Shown piece after piece: positions 1 to 5,431 of a stretch of 5,431 nucleotides of DNA. The first letter of the stretch is position 1; every line of letters starts with the position of its first letter. Under the pieces are notes generated by a model. That model saw only the letters and a list, made by a program, of their open reading frames with translations, was not told where the DNA came from and made no database searches. The position numbers and the translations under genes were made by a program. Location of the stretch: assembly GCA_947074245.1 (NCBI GenBank), contig CAMTOW010000180.1, positions 1 through 5,431 on the forward strand, in the 5' to 3' direction. The DNA is from an uncultured Bacteroidales bacterium. Lineage in GTDB: Bacteria; Bacteroidota; Bacteroidia; Bacteroidales; JAUNSR01.

Positions 1-1170
1 TCTATTGCCGGACTATTGGGCGTAACCGCTTGTTCCGACGATGATAAGATTATCATCAATCCGGGTGCTGAATCCGGTGAGTTATCTTTCATTTTGAATG
101 AAACTCCTTATAGTACGACAACTTATGTTTTAGATGAGGAGAATGGCGATAAAGTAATGGATTTCCTAACATGTCATCAACCGGATTACGGATTCACGGC
201 AGCCGTGAACTATTCGGTGGAAGTCGCATTCGAACCTACTTTTACCGGAGAATATATCACATTGCCTACGACCGTTAATGGAGAGAAAGTGAATGTGATC
301 GTTCAAGAAGTAAACAAAGCGGTTGTACAACTTTATGGTGACGGGAACTTCCCGGTTCCTTCGGTCGATACCGATGTGTATTTTCGTCTGAAAGCAATGA
401 TCAGTACATCTACTTCGTCTCCGTTCGAAGAAGACCTGATCGTTAAACCTCTATACTCCAATTCAATCAAGGTGCAGGTGCTTCCTTATTATATGATGTT
501 GAAGGATGCAGATCCGCGTCTGTATTACATCATTGGTCTAGCAGATGGAAAATGGTCCAATGATCCTGCTGCGATCGGAGCTTCTCTGATTCCGATGAGT
601 TTGGTGGAAGAATATGCTTATGATGCAGCTACCGGTGACGGTGAATTCACTTATACTGGTTATATCCCTGCCGGAAGCGGTTTCAAATTGATCCGTGATC
701 TGGGCAAATGGGACGAACAGTGGGGGAATGCAGATTCTGATGGTATCAACAATCCGGTTCACAACGATGGTGGTTCTGGCAACTTCTCCGTACCGGAAGA
801 CGGATATTATACAATTACGCTCAACTCAATTGACCATAAAGTAACATTCACTCAGCTCGATAAAGCTCCGAAGTCATACGCAGGCATTCAAATGCTCGGC
901 TCATTCTCGGATTGGGAAGCAAATGAAGTAGAAATGACTCCGGTGATGGGTGACAATCCTCACGTTTGGTATACGACTATCACATTCGACAAAGAAGAAG
1001 AGTGTAAGTTCCGTGCTGAAAACGACTGGTCTAACAACTGGGGTGGATCATCATTCCCTTATCCGGTTAAACCGTCATCCAATAACATCACTGCCAAAGC
1101 GGGTACCTACATCGTTACCTTCAATGACGTGGATGGCAACTATTTCTTCTTCCTTCAGGCTGAAGAATAA
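1..1170 (+). CDS. susE: SusE-like surface starch-binding lipoprotein, 5' end missing
   Basis: Frame 1 is open from base 1 to the TAA at 1168-1170, giving 389 visible residues. The start codon lies upstream of the window: the first residues, S-I-A-G-L-L-G-V-T-A-C-S-D-D-D, are the back half of a lipoprotein signal peptide with lipobox V-T-A-C (Cys at bases 31-33), so about ten codons are missing. The TTG at 16 is an internal Leu codon. The S-D-D-D after Cys fits the acidic surface-export signal of Bacteroidota lipoproteins. Counting from base 1, residues ~20-165 look like the SusE N-terminal domain (D-Y-G-F-T-A-A-V), ~170-287 a first carbohydrate-binding module (Y-Y-I-I-G...W) and ~291-389 a second one (M-L-G-S-F-S-D-W, then K-F-R-A-E-N-D-W). 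One beta-domain plus two modules, with a length close to the ~387 residues of B. thetaiotaomicron SusE, supports SusE rather than SusF. Expected role: non-catalytic holding of alpha-glucan at the outer membrane. The glycan specificity is inferred from the family and neighbours. Confidence 0.88.
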   Translation, partial: SIAGLLGVTACSDDDKIIINPGAESGELSFILNETPYSTTTYVLDEENGDKVMDFLTCHQPDYGFTAAVNYSVEVAFEPTFTGEYITLPTTVNGEKVNVIVQEVNKAVVQLYGDGNFPVPSVDTDVYFRLKAMISTSTSSPFEEDLIVKPLYSNSIKVQVLPYYMMLKDADPRLYYIIGLADGKWSNDPAAIGASLIPMSLVEEYAYDAATGDGEFTYTGYIPAGSGFKLIRDLGKWDEQWGNADSDGINNPVHNDGGSGNFSVPEDGYYTITLNSIDHKVTFTQLDKAPKSYAGIQMLGSFSDWEANEVEMTPVMGDNPHVWYTTITFDKEEECKFRAENDWSNNWGGSSFPYPVKPSSNNITAKAGTYIVTFNDVDGNYFFFLQAEE

Positions 1171-1178
1171 ATAATACC

Positions 1179-1203
1179 ACCGCCCGCCTGTATGGCGGGC
1201 GGT
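1179..1203 (+). promoter_or_regulatory. GC-rich intergenic stem-loop between the susE-like and susF-like genes
   Basis: ACCGCCCGCC (1179-1188) and GGCGGGCGGT (1194-1203) are perfect reverse complements separated by the 5-base loop TGTAT. The stem begins 8 bases after the TAA of the upstream gene and ends 34 bases before the next ATG. It is followed by TTATCTGAAATC, not a T-run, so it does not have the form of a complete intrinsic terminator. It is more likely an RNA stability, processing or partial-attenuation element that sets the ratio of the two lipoproteins within one transcript. The structure is read directly; the function is inferred. Confidence 0.7.
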
Positions 1204-1237
1204 TATCTGAAATCAAACATGAAAAAACGAATAGACC

Positions 1238-2641
1238 ATGAAGAAACTTTTTATCATAGGTTCGGTTATTTGCGCTTCGAGTGCATTTGTCGCTTGTGAC
1301 GATAATAACAACTTACCCGTTCCCGATCCTACGAAATACGATCAGGAAGCTTTCCAGGATTCTAATCTCAAGATTGCGTTGAATTTGGATCAGATTCAGC
1401 TCGACAAGGAAACTTTAGGCGAGTCTACATCTTTGGTGAATATCAGCGAAGCTCCGGCGTTACGTCCGGGCGCTACGATCAGCTATACGCTCGATGTCGC
1501 AAAGACTGAAGATATGGCGAATAAGGTTGAAATGCCCGTTTCATTTCAAGACGACGCGCTTTGGGTGAACAACCATGTGCTTGATTCGATCGTAAAAGAT
1601 ATGTATGGGAAAAAACCCCAGGCGAATGCTTTATATACCCGTGTGACGGGACATATTTTCGAAAATGAAACACATGCAATCATCCGTTCCAATGTGCCGG
1701 AAAACTTTATGGCTACTCCGGTGGCTTCGGTGATCGAATCCGGTTATTATATCATCGGTGACAATTGCGGATGGAAGATCGACGATGTTTCAGCATTCAA
1801 CCATAGCGGTAAGAACGTATATGAAGATCCGTTCTTTACTTATATCGGTGAACTTCCCGAAAACTGTCATTTCAAAATCATTCCTCAGTCGGGGATCGAT
1901 CTGGCAAATGGCGGAGATGATTTCTGGAGTACAGCGCTGGGTTGTGCCAATGACGGGGATGCGAGTCTTCAAGGTACGCTTACCAATGAGAATCCGGGTG
2001 CGATCAAATATGCAAAAGGTGGTTTCGTTAAGATTACGCTAGACATGGAAAGCTATACCTATACGATGGAACCGCTTGATATGGGGCCATATCTATATGT
2101 TCCCGGCAATCATCAAGAATGGAAGCCTGCTACTGCACCGCAAATTTATTCCGAAAAAATGGACTTTATATATACGGGACATGCTTATCTGGACGGCGAA
2201 TATAAATTTACGTCTCATCCGGATTGGGATCATACCAACTACGGCAATGGCGGTGATGATAATTTATCTACCGACCCTAACGCGGGCAACATGAAAGCAG
2301 ATCCTGCCGGATTCTATTTCATGACGGTAAATACCTCTACCTTGAAATATCAGTCGGTATTGCAAGACTGGGGAATCATCGGCGACGCTACTCCGCTAGG
2401 ATGGGATGGTGAGACAGCCATGACATACGATCGTGTTGCGAATGAATGGTCAATTACGACTGATCTGGCCGCAGGTACATTCAAATTCAGAGCAAATGAG
2501 AATTGGGATTATAATTTCGGTGAAACAGGCGGTCGTCTCGTTGCCGGTGGAGATAATATTCCTGTGGAAGCAGGCAATTATACCATTGTTCTGAAATTGT
2601 CAAATGCTTCTGCCAATTCATATACGATTACTAAAAATTGA
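1238..2641 (+). CDS. susF: SusF-like surface starch-binding lipoprotein
   Basis: A complete 467-residue protein. The ATG at 1238 begins M-K-K-L-F-I-I-G and leads into lipobox F-V-A-C (residues 17-20) followed by D-D-N-N-N, so it is a lipoprotein with an acidic surface-export-type signal. Residues ~40-160 form an N-terminal beta-rich domain like that of the preceding gene. Three carbohydrate-binding-type modules follow: ~168-282 (Y-Y-I-I-G-D-N-C-G-W at 170-179), ~284-376 (Y-L-Y-V-P-G-N-H-Q-E-W at 285-295) and ~378-467 (W-G-I-I-G-D-A-T-P-L-G-W at 378-389, K-F-R-A-N-E-N-W at 416-423). One domain plus three modules, at a length close to the ~485 residues of B. thetaiotaomicron SusF, is the SusF plan, and the gene follows a SusE-like gene as in the sus operon. 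Expected role: non-catalytic alpha-glucan retention at the cell surface. The start is fixed by the signal peptide. Upstream is A-rich with no strong Shine-Dalgarno, usual for this phylum. Specificity for starch over another alpha-glucan is inferred. Confidence 0.88.
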   Translation: MKKLFIIGSVICASSAFVACDDNNNLPVPDPTKYDQEAFQDSNLKIALNLDQIQLDKETLGESTSLVNISEAPALRPGATISYTLDVAKTEDMANKVEMPVSFQDDALWVNNHVLDSIVKDMYGKKPQANALYTRVTGHIFENETHAIIRSNVPENFMATPVASVIESGYYIIGDNCGWKIDDVSAFNHSGKNVYEDPFFTYIGELPENCHFKIIPQSGIDLANGGDDFWSTALGCANDGDASLQGTLTNENPGAIKYAKGGFVKITLDMESYTYTMEPLDMGPYLYVPGNHQEWKPATAPQIYSEKMDFIYTGHAYLDGEYKFTSHPDWDHTNYGNGGDDNLSTDPNAGNMKADPAGFYFMTVNTSTLKYQSVLQDWGIIGDATPLGWDGETAMTYDRVANEWSITTDLAAGTFKFRANENWDYNFGETGGRLVAGGDNIPVEAGNYTIVLKLSNASANSYTITKN

Positions 2642-2659
2642 TTTTATTCGATAGGGTTG

Positions 2660-2693
2660 AAAAAAAGGGCATCTTAATTGTATGCCCTTTTTG
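2660..2693 (+). terminator. Intrinsic terminator after the susF-like gene
   Basis: The stem AAAAAGGGCAT (2662-2672) pairs perfectly with ATGCCCTTTTT (2682-2692) around the 9-base loop CTTAATTGT. The T-run on the 3' arm makes a rho-independent terminator 18 bases after the TGA of the susF-like gene. The A-run on the 5' arm means the complementary strand has the same form, so it could act in both directions, though no convergent gene is seen here. It implies that the downstream amylase is transcribed at a lower level by read-through or from its own promoter. Confidence 0.85.
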
Positions 2694-2734
2694 TATATCC
2701 GAACTTCTCTATTGTTAAAACAACAGTTTCATTT

Positions 2735-5383
2735 ATGAAAAAAATAACAAGTTTTTTGCTGCTTCTTTTGCTCTGTGGAAAGATGTTCGGACAAGGCTCC
2801 GTAACTACCGATCCCGGTTCTCTCAATGCCGACCAGCAGGCAAAGATCACGTTCAAGGCTACTTCCTCTTCGCCCTTATATAATTATACGGGCGATGTAT
2901 ATGCCCATATTGGTGTTGTAGACAATGGAACTTGGCTTTTCGTGCCGGCTGCATGGGGTGAAAATATCGAGAAATGCAAGATGGTCAAAACTGCCGATCG
3001 CACATGGACGCTTACATTGTCTCCAACGGTACGGCAATGGTTTGGCTGTGACAACAATCAGGCCATCACAAAGTTGGGACTCGTATTCCGCAGTGCAGAC
3101 GGTACGCTCAAAGGATTACCCAACGATTATTTCCTTACCGTTACTGATGAAGGGCTTTACATCAGTATGGATATGTTGCCGGTTTCGGGAATGTGCCCGA
3201 AAGGGTCTAACGTCTCTTTTTCTGTATCGGTCACGCAGACAGCCGATCTGACTCTTCAGATTAATGGCCAGACTGTGGCATCACAACAGAATGTCCGTTC
3301 TCTATCTTTCAATAAGACGTTCGACGCAGAAGGAAGCTATTCAGTTGTCGCAACGGCCAGCAACAGCGCAAAGACGGTTCGTGCCGAATCCAATCTTGTC
3401 GTTTTCGGAGAAATATTGTCTCAAACGATGCCGTCCGGATTAGAGCACGGTATCAATCGCATCGATGATAATACGGTGACTTTTGTCCTTTATGATAAAG
3501 ATCTGAATGGGAACTGCAAAGATTACGCTTTCCTGATCGGAGATTTCAACGATTGGAAATATGGCAACGACAGCCGGATGTATCGAGACAATGCGGCGGG
3601 ATGTTGGTGGAAAACCGTTTCCGGGCTTGATGCGAATACCGAATATGCGTTTCAGTATCTTGTTGGAGCTTCTACCGAATCTCCGATTCATCTGGCAGAC
3701 GCCTATTGTGAGAAAATCCTCGATCCGGATGATATCTATATTCCAGAATCTGTCTATCCCGGACTGAGAGCTTATCCGTCTGATAAAACATCCGATATCG
3801 TTTCGGTATTCAAGATCAAAGAAACTCCATACGATTGGGAAATCCCGTCCTATACGATCCGCAATCCGGAAAAAATGGTGATTTATGAACTTCATTTGCG
3901 TGATTTCACCGAAACGGGAGATATCAACGGTGCAATCGCCAAACTGGATTATATCAAATCGCTCGGAGTCAATGCCGTAGAGTTGATGCCGATCCAAGAG
4001 TTCGACGGGAACGACAGTTGGGGCTATAATCCGCGTTTCTTCTTCGCTATGGATAAAGCGTATGGAACAAAGGCCGATTACAAACGTTTTGTCGACGAAT
4101 GTCACAAACGTAATTTGGCTGTGATTCTTGACGTAGTTTATAATCATGCTACCGGTTCTCATCCGTTTGCCAAACTATATTGGAATCCAACGTTGGGTAA
4201 AACGGCAGCCTCTAATCCGTGGTTCAATGTCAATCCGCCCCACCCATACGATTTCTTCCATGATTTTAATCACGAATCCTCATTGGTTCGCCAACACGTG
4301 AAACGCAATCTTGCGTTTCTGCTCGAAGAATATAATTTCGACGGATTCCGTTTCGACTTTACGAAAGGTTTCACGCAAACCGTTTCCAACGACAACACGC
4401 AGTCTCAGCGTGATGATGCTCGTATCGCGATTCTAAAAGATTATCATGCGGCAATCAAAGCGGTTCGTCCGCAGGCTGTCATGATTCTGGAACATCTATG
4501 CGATGAAAAAGAAGAAAGCATCCTCGCTCAAGATGGAATGTATTTATGGCGCAATATGAATCATGCTTACTGTCAGGCAATCATGGGATTTTCCTCAGAA
4601 AGCAGTTTCGACGGAATGTTCGCCAATGGCTCCGGAATGCCCAAAGGCTCGCTTGTGGGCTATATGGAGAGCCATGACGAAGAGCGCATGATGTATAAAG
4701 CTGACGAATGGGGTGCTGTCGGTATAAAAGGGGATAAGAGCGTTCAGCTTGATCGTGCCGGCCTTTGTGCGGCTTTCTCTATGTTGATACCCGGACCCAA
4801 AATGATCTGGCAGTTCGGAGAACTGGGTTATGACTATTCGATCGATTACAACGGCCGTGTAGGTCGCAAGCCGGTACGTTGGGACTATCTTGAAGATTCA
4901 GATCGCAACGATCTTTATCAGGAATATTCATATCTGCTAGCTGTTCGCGAAAGTTATCCGCATCTGTTCGATACCTCAGTCGATGCTTCACTGACGCTTT
5001 CGACCTCTAATTTCGGTTCAGCCCGTAAGATATCTCTTCGTAACGGAAGTGATCAGTTGTTTTTGTTGGGTAACTTTTCGGTTGATGCGATCAGTGCTGT
5101 TTCCGGTTTCCCGTCAACGGGCACCTGGTATGAGTTGCCGTCGAATACACCGGTTGAGATAACCAATGTTACACAGCCGTTCTCGGTTCCGGCACACGGA
5201 TATCGTTTGTTCTCTCGTCAGAAACTCGATACCGGAATTGCAGAGAATGACCAAACGTCACGTTTCTCGGTATATCCGAACCCAACCGTATCGCATGTTT
5301 ATTTTACCGACGGGATGGTGGCACAAGAAGTTTCCGTATTCAATATGGGTGGATCTCTTTGTGGCCGTTTCTTCCAGGTCGAT
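2735..5383 (+). CDS. GH13 alpha-amylase-family enzyme with T9SS sorting domain, 3' end missing
   Basis: The frame is open from ATG 2735 to the window edge; residues 1-883 are genomic and the rest is adapter. The start gives M-K-K-I-T-S-F, a Leu-rich core and a likely signal peptidase I site at F-G/Q-G (19/20). Residues ~21-145 are an aromatic-rich beta-domain (W67, W74, W91, W102, F-R-S-A-D-G at 118-123) that I cannot name; ~150-224 is Ig-like; ~240-345 is CBM48-like (L-I-G-D-F-N-D-W, 267-274). The barrel starts at V-I-Y-E-L-H-L-R-D-F (382-391). GH13 signatures: D-V-V-Y-N-H (466-471), G-F-R-F-D with nucleophile D541, I-L-E-H with acid/base E586, and S-H-D with H647 and transition-state stabiliser D648. 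A C-terminal beta-domain runs to ~835, then a T9SS type A domain begins F-S-V-Y-P-N-P (844-850) and breaks off after ~40 residues. It is probably an extracellular alpha-glucan endohydrolase in the susG position, but it is longer than SusG (~692) and not a lipoprotein. Pullulanase-like or transglycosylase activity cannot be excluded. Confidence 0.9.
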
Positions 5384-5431
5384 AGATCGGAAGAGCACAC
5401 GTCTGAACTCCAGTCACTCCGGAGAATCTCG
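5384..5431 (+). other. Illumina TruSeq adapter and index, sequencing artefact
   Basis: From 5384 the sequence reads AGATCGGAAGAGC and continues as the 34-base TruSeq Read 1 3' adapter to CCAGTCAC at 5417. Next come the 8 bases TCCGGAGA (5418-5425) in the i7 index position, which I recall as a standard TruSeq HT index, and then ATCTCG (5426-5431), the first bases of the constant sequence that follows the index. All three parts are in the right order and spacing, so chance is not credible. In the amylase frame this reads R-S-E-E-H-T-S-E-L-Q-S-L-R-R-I-S, a known adapter-derived peptide signature. The A at 5384 could be either the ligation A-tail or a genomic base, so the junction is certain to within one base. 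Confidence 0.98.

Noticed and set aside
950..1174. Short + strand and - strand open frames overlapping the susE-like, susF-like and amylase genes (for example 950-1174, 1758-2042, 2925-3251, 4779-4991)
   Set aside because: All sit in other frames of well-supported genes, have no plausible starts or domains, and are expected by chance.
1219..1299. Upstream ATG at 1219 followed by A-K-rich codons, a possible leader peptide or alternative start for the susF-like gene
   Set aside because: It is in a different frame from the susF-like gene, overlaps its signal peptide and ends after about 26 codons without a sensible product. The ATG at 1238 gives a complete lipoprotein signal.
2690..2717. Bacteroides-type promoter (TTTG ... 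TATTGTTA) ahead of the amylase
   Set aside because: The -7 element matches only part of TAnnTTTG and the spacing of about 16 bases is shorter than usual, so it is not strong enough to list as a feature.
2756..2779. Cys14 in the amylase signal peptide as a lipobox (L-L-L-C-G)
   Set aside because: Leu at -1 is not accepted in a normal lipobox, the position is early, and acidic residues do not follow. A signal peptidase I site at F-G/Q-G together with the C-terminal T9SS domain explains the protein better.
3440..4162. A 240-codon open frame on the minus strand inside the amylase gene
   Set aside because: It lies wholly antisense to the GH13 coding region, which has clear family motifs. Its translation shows low-complexity Ile/Arg-rich sequence with no recognisable domain. 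It is the shadow of codon use on the + strand.
1..5383. A novel defence, mobile or RNA-based system
   Set aside because: I looked on both strands for repeat arrays, inverted repeats of insertion-sequence type, tRNA-like folds and unusual gene content. Apart from the two intergenic hairpins and the adapter, the window is explained by a Sus-type glycan locus.

Overview
This window looks like the 3' half of a starch-utilization (Sus-type) locus from a member of the Bacteroidota, probably order Bacteroidales. All genes are on the + strand. Three things point there: two consecutive SusE/SusF-type lipoproteins with acidic residues just after the lipobox cysteine (C-S-D-D-D and C-D-D-N-N), the adjoining GH13 alpha-amylase-family enzyme, and a C-terminal type IX secretion (T9SS) type A sorting domain, which is confined to this phylum. 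The gene order SusE, SusF, amylase matches susE-susF-susG of the Bacteroides thetaiotaomicron sus operon, so SusC and SusD homologues are expected upstream of base 1 but are not in the window.

Layout. Bases 1-1170 hold a SusE-like lipoprotein gene whose first few codons are cut off by the left edge; its lipobox is still visible. Bases 1171-1237 are a short intergenic gap with a perfect 10-bp GC-rich hairpin. Bases 1238-2641 hold a complete SusF-like lipoprotein gene with an N-terminal beta-domain and three starch-binding-type modules. Bases 2642-2734 contain a strong symmetric intrinsic terminator. From 2735 a large multidomain GH13 enzyme runs to the right edge without a stop codon. It has a Sec signal peptide, two N-terminal beta-domains, a CBM48-like domain, a GH13 barrel with all catalytic residues present, a C-terminal beta-domain and a T9SS domain that is broken off.

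The last 48 bases (5384-5431) are not genomic. They are an Illumina TruSeq-type 3' adapter, including an 8-base index and the start of the flow-cell side sequence. The amylase reading frame happens to stay open through the adapter, so an automatic annotation would give the protein 16 artificial C-terminal residues (RSEEHTSELQS...). The true sequence ends at about base 5383, in the middle of the T9SS domain.

Inferred working model: the SusE- and SusF-like lipoproteins hold alpha-glucan at the cell surface, and the GH13 enzyme, exported through the T9SS rather than anchored as a SusG-type lipoprotein, cuts it into oligosaccharides for an unseen SusCD transporter. I see no RNA genes, mobile elements, CRISPR arrays or convincing new system in the window.
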